DNA from: CAWDMC01 sp963803295
GTDB taxonomy: Bacteria > Acidobacteriota > Terriglobia > UBA7540
Direction: 5' to 3'
NCBI GenBank assembly: GCA_963803295.1
Contig: CAWDMC010000004.1
Coordinates: 248,001 to 312,000 of the forward strand
Length of the DNA: 64,000 nucleotides
Part shown: positions 16,410 to 26,270 of the stretch, one piece after another
Layout: every line of letters begins with the position of its first letter
Numbering within the stretch: position 1 is the stretch's first letter
Program-made: the position numbers and the translations under genes
The notes under the pieces: generated by a model
Told to the model about the DNA's origin: nothing
The model's input: the letters and a program-made list of their open reading frames with translations, nothing else
The model's database searches: none

Positions 16410-18431
16410 TCAGTTGGTTCGCTGACGGCGGAGCGGCAGCACCACCAGGCAATACGTAAGGATCGCGAAGGTCCCCAGCGAAAGCCAGCCACCTAGGGCG
16501 GGGAAGAACGGCAGTTCGCTGCGACCCGAAAAGACTTGGGTAATCGAGCCGCCCGTGGGGAAAAGGGCGGCCAGCAGAATCCCGGCGATCGCCTCGCCAG
16601 CAATCAAACCGGAGGCGAGCAAGGTCCCCCGCTCCTCCACGACCATCTTCTCACGCGACTCGACATGACGGCGGGTGGCGATGCTATCCGCCACCCATCT
16701 GAGGACGCCCCCAACGAAGATTGCAGACGTGGTCTCGAGAGGCAAGTACATGCCCACGGCAATCAGCATGGGTGAAGGCGCTTCGATCATGATGAGTGCG
16801 ACGCCAAGCAGGCATCCCATGATCACTAGGCCCCAGGGCATCTGGCCGCCCACGATCCCCTGAGCCAGTTCGGCCATAAGACCCGCCTGTGGGGCTGGGA
16901 GCTCGCGCCCGCCAATGCCACCCGAGGCGGCGTAAGCCTGATGTAGCTTGATAATCGGCCACAGCAGAAAGAACGAGACGGCTGTGACGCTGAGGATCTC
17001 CACCACCTCCATTTTCCACGGAGTACCACCCAGCAGATAGCCAGCCTTAAGGTCCTGAATGAGGCTTCCAGAAAGACAGCAAGAGCAGCAGACCACACCT
17101 GCCACGCCCAGCACCGCCGCCACTCCACCCAGTCCTTTGGCGCCGATCGCCACCATAACCACAGCAGCGATGACCAAAGCGCAAAGCGTCAATCCTGAAA
17201 CCGGCTGGTTTGACGATCCTACCAAACCGACGAGATATCCACCAACCGCCGCAAGGAAAAAGCCGGCGACGGTCATCACCAGGGCTGCCATCACCGCCGC
17301 CGACCATGATCCAGCGAAATAGTGGTAGATGAAGGTGATGGGAATGATGAGCGCCATGATGGCGACGACGATCCATTTGATCGAGATGTCGATATCCAGT
17401 CGAGTCTTGGCGATGATCTCGGCTCCGCGTGTGTCTGCAGTCTCGAACGCTCCCTTGATGGAGCGCAGGATCGACTCACGCATGCTGTAGAGCGTATAGA
17501 CTGTGCCCACCAGCATGGCGCCCACGGCAATGGGACGAACCACGCTGTACCATACGGCATTCGACAGCGCGTACCAGGAGTCCGCATCGACACCCAGGCG
17601 GCCGGGAAGCGCAGGATCGATGAAGAGAACGAGCGGGATCAGCAACAGCCAGGCCAGCACGCCGCCGGAGAAATTAATGGCTGACAGGCGCGGTCCGATA
17701 ATGTAACCGATGCCCAGCAGAGCGGGCGAGGCAGAAGGCGTGGTGTAGGCGATGCCTCCACCGTAGGTGACGTCGGCGAGCGGCTTATTCTCGAAAACGT
17801 AGCCAATGACCGAACGGGGGAAGCGGATGAAGAAAGACACCGAATCCTTGAATAGCTGAACGCCTCTTTCGTCCTTCAGGATCTGTAGCAACGCGCCCAG
17901 CCCGAGAGCGCCGAAGATGTACTTAGGCGCGTCGGCCGCTCCTTTCTGGCCTGCTTTTACGATCTCGGCGCTGGCGGTGCTTTCGGGAAAAGGGAGGTCA
18001 GCCGAATCGACACAGAGCGGCCTGCGCAGGATGATGATGAAAAAGATGCCGAGCAGACCGCCGGCCAGTAGGATGAACGTTGCCGCCCAGTAGTGGCTCG
18101 CGAGGTCGGTCCAGAGCCGTCGCCCGCCCACGTTCACCATCATGAAGGCAGGGATAGTGAAAATAGCTCCCGCTACGAGCGCTTCGCCCACCGACGCAGC
18201 CGTCCGGGTGATGTTTTGCTCCAGGACGCCACCGCGGAAAAAGGGCAAGCGGAACAGTGCGATGGCGATCACGGCGGCCGGGATCGTGGCGGCCACCGTC
18301 TGTCCGGCCTTCATGCCCAGATAAGCATTGGCGGCTCCGAAGATCGCCGCCAGGATAATCCCAGCTACGGCAGCTTTGAGGGTGAGCTCGGGTTCGGTGG
18401 AGTTGTGCGGAACGAAAGGTTTGAATTCAGC
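16410..18431 (-). CDS. OPT-family oligopeptide transporter
   Basis: A large polytopic membrane protein with about 14 or more hydrophobic segments. It has OPT-family landmarks near the N-terminus: NAYLGMKAGQTVAATIPAAV, GGVLEQNITRTAASVGEAL and the later AIFVGGVLRWVADSI. The family moves oligopeptides or metal-peptide/siderophore complexes by proton symport. I prefer the TTG start at 18431 (AEFKPFVPHN) because GGGAGG lies six bases upstream. A longer frame to 18479 lacks a ribosome site. Length is about 673. The gene stands alone between ligA and an AsmA-like gene. Confidence 0.88.
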   Translation of the reverse strand, partial: AEFKPFVPHNSTEPELTLKAAVAGIILAAIFGAANAYLGMKAGQTVAATIPAAVIAIALFRLPFFRGGVLEQNITRTAASVGEALVAGAIFTIPAFMMVNVGGRRLWTDLASHYWAATFILLAGGLLGIFFIIILRRPLCVDSADLPFPESTASAEIVKAGQKGAADAPKYIFGALGLGALLQILKDERGVQLFKDSVSFFIRFPRSVIGYVFENKPLADVTYGGGIAYTTPSASPALLGIGYIIGPRLSAINFSGGVLAWLLLIPLVLFIDPALPGRLGVDADSWYALSNAVWYSVVRPIAVGAMLVGTVYTLYSMRESILRSIKGAFETADTRGAEIIAKTRLDIDISIKWIVVAIMALIIPITFIYHYFAGSWSAAVMAALVMTVAGFFLAAVGGYLVGLVGSSNQPVSGLTLCALVIAAVVMVAIGAKGLGGVAAVLGVAGVVCCSCCLSGSLIQDLKAGYLLGGTPWKMEVVEILSVTAVSFFLLWPIIKLHQAYAASGGIGGRELPAPQAGLMAELAQGIVGGQMPWGLVIMGCLLGVALIMIEAPSPMLIAVGMYLPLETTSAIFVGGVLRWVADSIATRRHVESREKMVVEERGTLLASGLIAGEAIAGILLAALFPTGGSITQVFSGRSELPFFPALGGWLSLGTFAILTYCLVVLPLRRQRTN

Positions 18432-18533
18432 CAAGGGGCGCCTCCCGGCAGAAAGCGCGAATATAGCACGGGGCGGCAATCACAGGTAGCGCGCACTTCC
18501 GCCTGCAGCAAACTCTGAGGTTACATCAATGTG

Positions 18534-20069
18534 TCAAGGCAGGTTCTGGGTCAGGGCCTTCTTGAAGTCGACGTGGAACGAGGGATGATCTTCGGTTCCG
18601 TCAACCGCGATGGGTAGAAACGTTCCTTTGCGGCCGCGATGAAAGAGTGGATCGATGGGTTTCAGAAGTATTGACTTGATGCCTGTGGTCATTTGCGAAA
18701 CGCTGGCGTCAAGAGCAAGACTGCCCTTGAAGTCGAGCGCTCCGCCGCGCAGGGCATACGTTCCATTCAGATGGACGGCGGCGCCCGGCACGTCGAAGTT
18801 CAGGTTGGAGAGGGTCATCACCCCGTTGCGCAGCCTGAATTGCCCCTTCAGGCCGGAGAGGACATTGAGAGCGCGTGGTTCCTGGGGTTTCCCGCGGCCC
18901 CTTCGGCTCAGTTCAGCCAGCTTCAATTGGACCTCCCGATTGCTGAAGGTGGCGGAGGAGACGTTAAAATGGCCATCGAGCTTCAGCCGATCGGCGATGG
19001 GACCCTCGCCCGGCGGGATCTCAAGCTTGGTTGTGTAGGTAACCCAGCCTTCGAGAATCGGCTTCGTGCCCTTCACAGCCAGCCGCAGCAACTCCTCAAT
19101 GCGATCGCGATCCGAGACTACGTTGAGCGATACCGTGCGGTGTTTTTCTCCTTCTTTGCGCACCACTCCACCGGAGGCTGTGAAAGACGAATGCAGAAGC
19201 CGGGCGCGGACCGGTTCGAGTAGGGTGTTGCCATTGGTCCCATCCACGATCGAGTGAAATTCGGTCTCGAGCGGGACCGGATTGCCGCTGATGTCGAGAC
19301 TGAAGTCGGGAGTGCTGGTCGTCCCGTCCACCACGATCCGCTCCATGACGCCATCGTATTTGCCTTGGGAAGAGAGAATGCCGCCGAGACCTTTGATCGT
19401 ATTCATATCCGCGTGGCTAAAGGTGTAGGTGCCTGCGACTGGAGTCGTTCGCGGCTCCTCGCGCTGCCAAGGACCAAAGCTGCCAGCGGTCACGATTTGA
19501 CCCACAGGTTTAGGATTCGTAAGCTTGGCCTCGAAAGACATCGGGTCGCCAAGACCGGCATTATGCAGCGTCAGCTTCTCGATGTCGAAAGTCTTAGGTG
19601 GCTTGCTGGCATCCGATGGCAGAAGCAACAATTTTGTCTTGCTTGCGACAATCTGGTCGATGACCATCTTCGCGAAAGGCCGGGCCTTTCCCTGACGTGG
19701 CGTCAACGGTTGCCGCTCGGATTTAGGCGGCAGGGTGATCTCGAGTCCCTGGAGATGCACGGCTCCAACGTGCTTGTTCTGCCGGAACAGGTCCGTCAAG
19801 AGAGCACTGGCCGAGAATTTGTGGATCCGAATCAGGGGTGGCAAATCGACGCGTCCGTGATGCCGGAGGACGAGATCTTCACCGCTGATGCGAATATAGG
19901 GGAAAATCCAGATGTGGAAATTCTTGAATTCAACTTCGGCGTCAAAACGATCGTTCAAGGTGGCGATGGCGTGCGCCTTGACGTAAGGTCCGATGCTCAA
20001 GGTGAAGATAACGGACGCAGTGGCCAAGACCACGAACACAGCAGCAGCAATGATCAGCCATTTCCGCAT
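18534..20069 (-). CDS. AsmA-like envelope protein
   Basis: One N-terminal transmembrane anchor (WLIIAAAVFVVLATASVIF) is followed by a long periplasmic region rich in beta strands. AsmA-type features are VEFKNFHIWIFPYIRISGED near the start and a C-terminal repeat region (GLKGQFRLRNGVMTLSNL, VHLNGTYALRGGALDFKG). AsmA/DUF748 relatives take part in outer-membrane lipid homeostasis. The ATG at 20069 (MRKWL) gives the best anchor; a longer frame begins at 20090. Adjacent genes show no functional link. Family assignment is good, the exact role unknown. Confidence 0.75.
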   Translation of the reverse strand: MRKWLIIAAAVFVVLATASVIFTLSIGPYVKAHAIATLNDRFDAEVEFKNFHIWIFPYIRISGEDLVLRHHGRVDLPPLIRIHKFSASALLTDLFRQNKHVGAVHLQGLEITLPPKSERQPLTPRQGKARPFAKMVIDQIVASKTKLLLLPSDASKPPKTFDIEKLTLHNAGLGDPMSFEAKLTNPKPVGQIVTAGSFGPWQREEPRTTPVAGTYTFSHADMNTIKGLGGILSSQGKYDGVMERIVVDGTTSTPDFSLDISGNPVPLETEFHSIVDGTNGNTLLEPVRARLLHSSFTASGGVVRKEGEKHRTVSLNVVSDRDRIEELLRLAVKGTKPILEGWVTYTTKLEIPPGEGPIADRLKLDGHFNVSSATFSNREVQLKLAELSRRGRGKPQEPRALNVLSGLKGQFRLRNGVMTLSNLNFDVPGAAVHLNGTYALRGGALDFKGSLALDASVSQMTTGIKSILLKPIDPLFHRGRKGTFLPIAVDGTEDHPSFHVDFKKALTQNLP

Positions 20070-20227
20070 GCGCAAGCACGGCCCCGGCACTCATCCATTT
20101 GGATGCGCTTCTCGTACTGATGGGCTCGCCGCCTGTTAGAAGGGGTAGTGCAAGGCCAAGTCTGTGGCCCTGCGGCTCTTGAAGGGATGGACGGAGAAAG
20201 CCGTAGGGCTTCAGAGGGAGCCTTGCG

Positions 20228-20637
20228 CTACAGCTGAACCTCAACCTGCGCGCTATCAATTCTCTGGCGTGTCGTGCGGCGGATATTGGCTGCCACCACA
20301 AATGTGGGAAAACCTGTCCAGAGGACAAGCGAGACCGTCATCCAAATTTTATTGGCTCCATGGTATCCAAAGAGCAAGCGCACGCCGCAAAAAATCAGTA
20401 GTAAGAACAGGCCTGCCAACATCATCCCAACGCCACCGCTGGCGGCCGGGATCAGCTCGAGGCCTTAGCAGATAACCACACAGCCTGTCGATCCATAGTC
20501 CAACCCAATAAGGAAGACCAGTACTCTACGCATGGTTTCCGCATCTGCCGCTCCCAGCGTCCGAAAAGAAGCAGGGCCACAAAGATCGTCAGTTGAACTG
20601 GCGGCAGCAGTCGCCGGAATCCGATGCGACGTAACAT
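20228..20637 (-). pseudogene. Small three-helix membrane protein, frameshifted
   Basis: The first part begins MLRRIGFRRLLPPVQLTIF after GAGGGC, and reads to DRQAVWLSAK. A frameshift near 20460 then moves reading to LIPAASGGVGMMLAGLFLLL, and on through GANKIWMTVSLVLW and GFPTFVVAANIRR to the stop at 20228. Joined, they give about 135 residues with three hydrophobic helices. The two halves make one sensible protein, so this is either a one-base assembly error or a recent lesion. No function is known to me. Confidence 0.5.
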
Positions 20638-20726
20638 TTCGCCCTCGGTCCCGCTGGAGTGTAACGGCAGAATCGACAAACCTGGCGACGCGAAGGACCA
20701 GGGACTAAGGACCAAGAGCTACGGAT

Positions 20727-22103
20727 TTATTGCCCCAACAGCTCAAAATATCGTCCCACCGCCTCGATACCCTTATAAAAATTAGGCAAGTGGAACTTCT
20801 CATTGGGCGCATGCAGATTATCGTCGGGCAGGCCGTATCCCATCATCACCACCGGTGTGTCCAGATTATCGTGCAGCAGGCCCGCTACAGGGATGGATCC
20901 GCCGGAGCGCATATAGACCGTCTTCTTGCCGAACACGTCTTGCATCGCCTGGGCGGCGTCGGCAATGAAGCGATTCTCCGTAGAGACCACCGAAGCCGGC
21001 GCGGAGCTGATCACCCGCACCCTGGTCTTAATGCCCGGCGGGGTCACTTGCTTGATGTAGGCAGAAAATTGTTTGATCACTTCCTTAGGACGCATTTCCG
21101 GCACCAGTCGCATGCTGATCTTCGCCGTGGCCACAGCCGGAATTACCGTCTTCGCGCCCTCCCCGGTGAATCCTCCGCGAAGGCCGTGGACTTCGAGTGT
21201 GGGACGCGACCACAGACGTTCCAGCACCGAGTAGCTCTTCTCCCCGACCAAGGCCGAAGAACCCACTTCCTTTTTGAGAAACTTGCCTTCGTTGAAGGGC
21301 AGAGTTTTCCAGGCCGCCAGCTCGGCTTTGCTCGGTTTCGAGACGCGATCATAGAAGCCCGGAATCTTAATCTTGCCTTCTTTCCCTTTAAGGGACGTGA
21401 TGATCTCCGCCATGGCCTGGAAAGGATTGGGCGAAGCACCGCCATACATCCCGGAATGCAGGTCGTGCGAAGCGCCGCGAGCTTCCACCTCGGTATAAAC
21501 GAGGCCGCGCAGACCGGTGGTCAGTGTCGGCAAGCCCGGCGCGAACATCTCAGTGTCGCAGATGACAGCGGCGTCCGCCTTTAGCCGCGGAGGCTTTGAT
21601 TTGACATACTCCTCGATGAACTCGCCGCCCACCTCTTCCTCCCCCTCAATGAGGAACTTAATGTTTATGGGCAGCTTACCTTCGGTCTTCAAATAGCCCT
21701 CGACTGCTTTCACGAGGATATAAGTTTGGCCCTTGTCGTCAGATCCTCCGCGGGCAAACAGGTCGTTGCCGCGAACCTCAGGCTCGAAAGGCGGCGACTT
21801 CCACTCGTCCAGCGGATCGGGGGGCTGCACGTCGTAGTGCCCGTAAAGCAGCAGGGTCGGCTTGCCGGGAGCGCCCAGCCATTCCGCGTAAAGCAGCGGA
21901 TTTTGGCCTTCCTTTCCCTCGATGATCTCGATCTCCATGCCGGCTGTGCGTAGCTCGTTGGCCAGAAATTCGCAGGCGCGACGGATATCGCTCTTGTGCT
22001 CGGGCAGCGTGCTGATGCTGGGGATGCGCAGCAGGTCTTTCAGTCCGGCCAGGAACTGGTCTTGCTGCGAGCGGTAGTAGTCAAACGCGGCTATGCCCAT
22101 CAT
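20727..22103 (-). CDS. M20-family dipeptidase / metallopeptidase
   Basis: A cytosolic zinc peptidase of about 458 residues. The first metal ligands lie in LLYGHYDVQPPDPLDEW (His and Asp). The bridging aspartate is in FARGGSDDKGQ and the catalytic glutamates in IEGEEEVGGEF; further ligands are in AVICDTEMF and near the C-terminus (HAPNEKFHL). The dimerisation domain sits between about 190 and 310. Family members cleave dipeptides or N-acyl amino acids. I choose the ATG at 22103 because GAGGGGAG precedes it; a frame to 22142 exists without better support. Confidence 0.9.
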   Translation of the reverse strand: MMGIAAFDYYRSQQDQFLAGLKDLLRIPSISTLPEHKSDIRRACEFLANELRTAGMEIEIIEGKEGQNPLLYAEWLGAPGKPTLLLYGHYDVQPPDPLDEWKSPPFEPEVRGNDLFARGGSDDKGQTYILVKAVEGYLKTEGKLPINIKFLIEGEEEVGGEFIEEYVKSKPPRLKADAAVICDTEMFAPGLPTLTTGLRGLVYTEVEARGASHDLHSGMYGGASPNPFQAMAEIITSLKGKEGKIKIPGFYDRVSKPSKAELAAWKTLPFNEGKFLKKEVGSSALVGEKSYSVLERLWSRPTLEVHGLRGGFTGEGAKTVIPAVATAKISMRLVPEMRPKEVIKQFSAYIKQVTPPGIKTRVRVISSAPASVVSTENRFIADAAQAMQDVFGKKTVYMRSGGSIPVAGLLHDNLDTPVVMMGYGLPDDNLHAPNEKFHLPNFYKGIEAVGRYFELLGQ

Positions 22104-22359
22104 TGTTCTCCCCTCAACTGGAAGATGGAATTCGAGCTTCAATAACGCAGTTCAGGGACTCGACTGCTGCCCACGGATTCGATCCCTTCTGACTCTACAC
22201 CCCCCGCCGGGAGTGCGTCAATTTGCCAGGGTGCCTGTGGGTGCCTGTGCCCGTGGCTTCCACCTCTTGAATGACCTCTCCGCCGGCGACCCGAAGATTC
22301 GCCCGGAATTGCCTAGAGAAAGTCAGGGAGTAACATGATATTTTGGCATCTATCAGGTT

Positions 22360-23217
22360 TCATAGTGCCGTTGCATTCAGCAGTTGGTTCAGAACGAACT
22401 GCAGGAGCCTGTCTGACCTAAAGTACTCGTCCACTTCTTCATGTCCCCGCCCACGGACGATGAGCAGGCTGGCAGCACCGCCCAGTGCCGTGTAAGCAGT
22501 AACAAATGGCCAGCTGTTCTCCTGCATCGGAACCAATCGATCCGAATCCCCGTGCATGATAAGAATCGGGATCTTCGCCTTCGCAAGTGGACCGGCATGC
22601 GACAGGGGGCTCAGTTGAGTCAATTGCTTCTGGAACTCCGCCAGGGATTCATACCCGTAGGCTGTCGCTGCTTGCCGAAATAGCTGGGAACCTCCAGGAG
22701 GCCAACTGGCGAGACTCAATACCGGGTAGATTCCGGCGATGCACTGAACCTCTCCTGGATTTTCCGCCGCCCAGTTGAAGCTCATCAGTCCTCCTCGACT
22801 CTGGGCTAGAAAGCACGGCTTCTTGGAGAGATGAAATTGTGAGGTCACGGCTTCGTAGAACTCAGAGTATATCGAGCGCCCCGCGGGTGCTCCATACGAC
22901 TCCCCCACATCCACCCCCGCAATCCAGATTCCCCTTGCCAGAAGCTTCGTGAAGAGCCAGTGAGTACGGGCATTTGGCAATTCGTTATCGGGCGGGAGCC
23001 CGCGAAAGAGGGTTGGCGCGTACCAGACCCAAGGCCGGCCAGCGCTCGCAGAGCCTTCCTTGGGTTTGAAAAGGAAACCCGTGGTCTCGCGGACTTTGAC
23101 ATCTATTCTCGAAGCTCCAGCAGGAGTAAAGGGCTGGCCCTCACCCGCGCGGAGTGCTGGCGCCGAAGTAATAAGCACTCCGATCAGGAGGAGGAGGGAA
23201 GCGCTTACGCCTGCCAT
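22360..23217 (-). CDS. Secreted alpha/beta-hydrolase
   Basis: The signal peptide is MAGVSASLLLLIGVLITSA. The alpha/beta-hydrolase core shows a nucleophile elbow AQSRGG (Ser), an acid in MHGDSDRLVP and a histidine in RGRGHEEVDE, in the correct order. The family resembles prolyl-oligopeptidase or acetyl-esterase-like hydrolases; the substrate is unknown. The ATG at 23217 is supported by GGGAG eight bases upstream. An upstream frame to 23310 would hide the signal peptide. Confidence 0.8.
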   Translation of the reverse strand: MAGVSASLLLLIGVLITSAPALRAGEGQPFTPAGASRIDVKVRETTGFLFKPKEGSASAGRPWVWYAPTLFRGLPPDNELPNARTHWLFTKLLARGIWIAGVDVGESYGAPAGRSIYSEFYEAVTSQFHLSKKPCFLAQSRGGLMSFNWAAENPGEVQCIAGIYPVLSLASWPPGGSQLFRQAATAYGYESLAEFQKQLTQLSPLSHAGPLAKAKIPILIMHGDSDRLVPMQENSWPFVTAYTALGGAASLLIVRGRGHEEVDEYFRSDRLLQFVLNQLLNATAL

Positions 23218-23598
23218 CTTTCTTACTCCCAAGGCAGCTTCCCCCGCTTGAAAGTCATAGTATCTGGCGTTCATCGGTGATTTCCACTTTGGCATTCTGA
23301 ACCACAGCAAGATACACCCTGACCCGGCTCACTCGCAACCGAACTCGCAGCCGGTGAGGCAGGGTTGTGGAAGGACTTGGTCTTAACCTCACCCGCTGGA
23401 CGGCCTTCGAAACCCACCTTACCCGCAGCGCATCAGAGTTGTCGAGGTGTTGCAGCGATGAGGTTAATGACCATCAGGATTTTGGGGTTGCCAGTGCTGC
23501 GGTTTCTGGCCGCACAATGCCCTCTTGGCCAGACTGCCGGGCGATACAGGATTTAGACCCAAGGCGCCCGCAGGATCGCGGTCATTTGCTGGTTTCTG
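23218..23598. other. Intergenic region, no gene seen
   Basis: The stretch separates a leftward hydrolase gene from a rightward cytidylyltransferase, so both promoters should lie here. I see no convincing -35/-10 pair, no RNA gene, and no frame with protein-like composition. Confidence 0.4.
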
Positions 23599-24450
23599 AT
23601 GGCGGTGGCGATGGGGCAGCGTGGCAGTGTGAAACAGGTTGCAGTAACGGGGGCCTTCGACAACTTCGGATCGAGAGACGTCCGCTTCCTGGAGGAGGCG
23701 TCGAAGCTCGGTGACCTGCGCGTGCTGCTATGGTCAGACGTTGCGATCGGCCGACTTGAAGGCCTCCGGCCGAAGCTCCCGGAGCGGGAGCGTTTGTACC
23801 TGCTCGAAGCCATACGATATGTCCGGGATGTCCAGTTCGTCGACGACGTGTTTGGTCCGGAGAACCTGCCAAGCGTCCACGCCAAACCACTTGAGATTTT
23901 CGTATCGAGCGAAGCGAGTGACACACCGGCACGGCGCGATTGGGCAGAGGCTCTAGGTCTCGATTACGTCGTGCTAAAGGAGCAGGACACGCGCGGCTTC
24001 AAGCTTCCTCTCTTCGAGCCACTGCCCAGGCTGGAGGGCCACAAGAAGGTCGTTGTCACGGGTTGCTTCGATTGGTTCCATTCCGGGCACGTGAGGTTTT
24101 TCGAGGAAGCTGCGGGTTTGGGCGAACTCTATGTGGTGGTGGGACACGATGCCAACATCCGGCTCTTGAAGGGCGAGGCTCACCCTCTTTTTTCGCAGGA
24201 TGAGCGCCGGTACCTGGTGAATGCGGTGCGCCATGTCAGCCGGGCGCTGATTTCATCCGGACACGGTTGGATGGATGCAGAACCGGAGATCGCCTTGATA
24301 CAGCCGGACGTTTATTTCGTCAACGAAGATGGCGATAAACCCGAGAAACGGGCCTTTTGCCACTCACATGGAATTGAATTCGTCGTCTCCAAGCGGATTC
24401 CCAGGTTTGGGCTCCCAAGAAGGCAGAGTACGGAATTGCGAGGCTTTTGA
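23599..24450 (+). CDS. Tandem cytidylyltransferase-like protein with one degenerate domain
   Basis: Two nucleotidyltransferase (HxGH-type) domains lie in 283 residues. The second, from about 150, is complete: GCFDWFHSGHVRFFEEA with HSGH at 161-164, VVGHDANIRLLKG, and DERRYLVNAVRHV. This is typical of cytidylyltransferases such as ethanolamine-phosphate or glycerol-3-phosphate enzymes and HldE C-domains. The first (GAFDNFGSRDVRFLEEA) keeps the fold but has GSRD in place of the HxGH motif, so it should be inactive. It may be regulatory or structural. The start is unsure (23599, 23611 or a GTG near 23629). A DUF421 gene follows by about 50 bases. Confidence 0.8.
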   Translation: MAVAMGQRGSVKQVAVTGAFDNFGSRDVRFLEEASKLGDLRVLLWSDVAIGRLEGLRPKLPERERLYLLEAIRYVRDVQFVDDVFGPENLPSVHAKPLEIFVSSEASDTPARRDWAEALGLDYVVLKEQDTRGFKLPLFEPLPRLEGHKKVVVTGCFDWFHSGHVRFFEEAAGLGELYVVVGHDANIRLLKGEAHPLFSQDERRYLVNAVRHVSRALISSGHGWMDAEPEIALIQPDVYFVNEDGDKPEKRAFCHSHGIEFVVSKRIPRFGLPRRQSTELRGF

Positions 24451-24500
24451 AAGGATCCGATCATCGGATTCTCTTTCGATCCCAGCCGATAAGGAGCAAC

Positions 24501-25085
24501 ATGCACACGACGATGTGGCAGGACATGTTCGCGCTCGGATTGCCGGTGCTTGAGAAGATGCTCCGGCCTGTGATTGTCTATCTTTTCCTGGTCGTTGGAT
24601 TGCGTCTGGCCGGAAAGCGTGAGCTCGCCCAATTGAATCCCTTTGATCTGGTGGTTCTCCTGACGCTTTCGAACACGGTGCAGAACGCCATCATCGGCGA
24701 AGACAACTCGGTGAGCGGCGGATTGATCGGAGCCACTACGCTGCTTGCCGTCAACTATGTTGTGGTGCGCTTTCTTTACTCCCACGCGAAGCTCGATCAG
24801 GCAGTAGAAGGCCAGGCTGACGTCCTGATCGACAAAGGGAAAATCCTGACGGATCGTCTGAAGGAGGAATTGATCACGATGCCCGAACTGGTCGCAGCGG
24901 CCCACCGGCAGGGGTTCGGTTCGCTCGAAGAGGTGGAAAAGGCCAGCATCGAGCCAGGCGGCACGATTTCCTTTGAGCGCAAGGAACCACCACCGGAGCT
25001 GGCCCGGCACGCGGAGTTGATAGGGCGGTTGGATCGGCTCACGCAGGAGATTGCCAGACTGCACTCGCCACAGTCGCCGGGCTAA
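24501..25085 (+). CDS. DUF421-family (YetF-like) membrane protein
   Basis: The N-terminal half has three hydrophobic helices (VIVYLFLVVGLRLAG, LNPFDLVVLLTLSNTVQNAI, LLAVNYVVVRFL). A soluble C-terminal domain holds the family segment LIDKGKILTDRLKEELI. Function of the family is not established; some relatives are linked to sporulation or envelope stress. AAGGAG five bases before the ATG at 24501 sets the start. It lies directly after the cytidylyltransferase gene and may be cotranscribed. Confidence 0.85.
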   Translation: MHTTMWQDMFALGLPVLEKMLRPVIVYLFLVVGLRLAGKRELAQLNPFDLVVLLTLSNTVQNAIIGEDNSVSGGLIGATTLLAVNYVVVRFLYSHAKLDQAVEGQADVLIDKGKILTDRLKEELITMPELVAAAHRQGFGSLEEVEKASIEPGGTISFERKEPPPELARHAELIGRLDRLTQEIARLHSPQSPG

Positions 25086-25251
25086 AGCGAAAGCCCGCAG
25101 TGTTACTGAGCCTTTCTGACCGAGATGAGCTGCCGCCCTGGCCTAAGGGCAGCGTACCTAAAGCGAGCGCGATTCCTGAAGTCTGCCCTGGGCTTTGTGT
25201 TAGAATTATTTGCGCTTTGACTGGTTTTCCGCACTAGTCCTGCCGCATCTC

Positions 25252-25491
25252 ATGAGTCGAATGCACACTCTTTTGTATTTCTTGATTTACTTTAGTCTCG
25301 GCCTTTGGCTCTTCGTCTTGCCTTGGATGCCAGTATGGGAGAAGAATTTCTTTGTTGTCCACTATGCCCTGTTCTCCTCCATAGTACGCAACGATTTCGT
25401 GCGTGGCGCTGTCTCCGGACTCGGTCTCGTAGATATCGTTCTTGCCTTTTACGGGCTGTGGCGGCCCCGGCGGACCCGCGACGGCGCCTAG
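25252..25491 (+). CDS. Small two-helix membrane protein
   Basis: About 79 residues with two hydrophobic segments (LLYFLIYFSLGLWLFVLPW and VRGAVSGLGLVDIVLAFYGL). No domain is recognised. The sequence pattern resembles small conserved inner-membrane proteins. The start could be ATG 25252 or 25261, or an upstream TTG at 25210; none has a convincing ribosome site. Confidence 0.5.
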   Translation: MSRMHTLLYFLIYFSLGLWLFVLPWMPVWEKNFFVVHYALFSSIVRNDFVRGAVSGLGLVDIVLAFYGLWRPRRTRDGA

Positions 25492-25586
25492 TGCGGAATC
25501 CGGACGCACAGGTCGCGGGGCCGCAGACCCGAGGTCGATCTCAGGATTGCCAGTCGCTGCTATTTCCCGGCTGAGGTGGGCTGGCA

Positions 25587-26231
25587 ATGTCCGTTTTCCG
25601 CCGATTCATGATTAATTACATCACTGAGCGCCGCACCTTTGGCGGCGATCTGGCGGCACAGAGAGCGCGCTTGTACCAGCTGATCGGTCAGGCCGTGGCC
25701 AGCGGTGTCGACTTCGTGCAGATCCGAGAGAAGGACCTCGCAACGCGCGATCTCCTTTCGCTGGTCGAAAGAGCGGTCGAGATCGCTCGTGGTACGGCGA
25801 CAAGAATCCTGGTAAACGACCGGCTCGACATCGCTTTGTCCGCGGGTGCTGACGGAGTCCACTTAGGCGGACAGTCGATCCCGTCGTCGCGCGTCCGGGC
25901 AGTTGTAACTCGTGAGTTCCATGTAGGGATATCCTGTCATTCCTTGGACGAAGCCCTTGAGGCAGAGGCGACCGGCGTCGACTACATACTGCTTGGTCAC
26001 ATCTTCGATACGCCTTCAAAGCGCGAGTATGGTTCGCCGCTCGGTCTCGAGAAGCTTCGCGAGGTCGCGTCGTCGGTGCGGACTCCCGTTCTGGCGCTGG
26101 GTGGGATTCGTGTGGAACGCGTGGCATCTTGCCGGGAAGCCGGCGCCGCCGGGATCGCCGGGATTTCGCTGTTTCAGAACGCGGAGTCCATCGAAGCTGT
26201 GGTGAGGCAGATCCGCCATCTGAAGCTTTGA
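25587..26231 (+). CDS. Thiamine-phosphate synthase / TenI-family protein
   Basis: A TIM-barrel protein of about 214 residues. ThiE motifs are present: DFVQIREKDL, RILVNDRLDIALSAGADGVHL, GISCHSLDEALEA, DYILLGHIFDTPSK and VLALGGIRVE. ThiE joins the pyrimidine and thiazole halves of thiamine; TenI relatives aromatise the thiazole instead. The sequence alone does not decide between them. The ATG at 25608 (MINYITERR) is an attractive alternative start. No other thiamine genes lie nearby. Confidence 0.82.
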   Translation: MSVFRRFMINYITERRTFGGDLAAQRARLYQLIGQAVASGVDFVQIREKDLATRDLLSLVERAVEIARGTATRILVNDRLDIALSAGADGVHLGGQSIPSSRVRAVVTREFHVGISCHSLDEALEAEATGVDYILLGHIFDTPSKREYGSPLGLEKLREVASSVRTPVLALGGIRVERVASCREAGAAGIAGISLFQNAESIEAVVRQIRHLKL

Positions 26232-26270
26232 GTTAGCGATCGCGGCCAATGAGGCGATCCTCCTGATATT

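Noticed and set aside
22140..22210. tRNA-like string GGATTCGATCCC
   Set aside because: The flanking bases cannot form a T-stem or an acceptor stem, and no anticodon arm is present.
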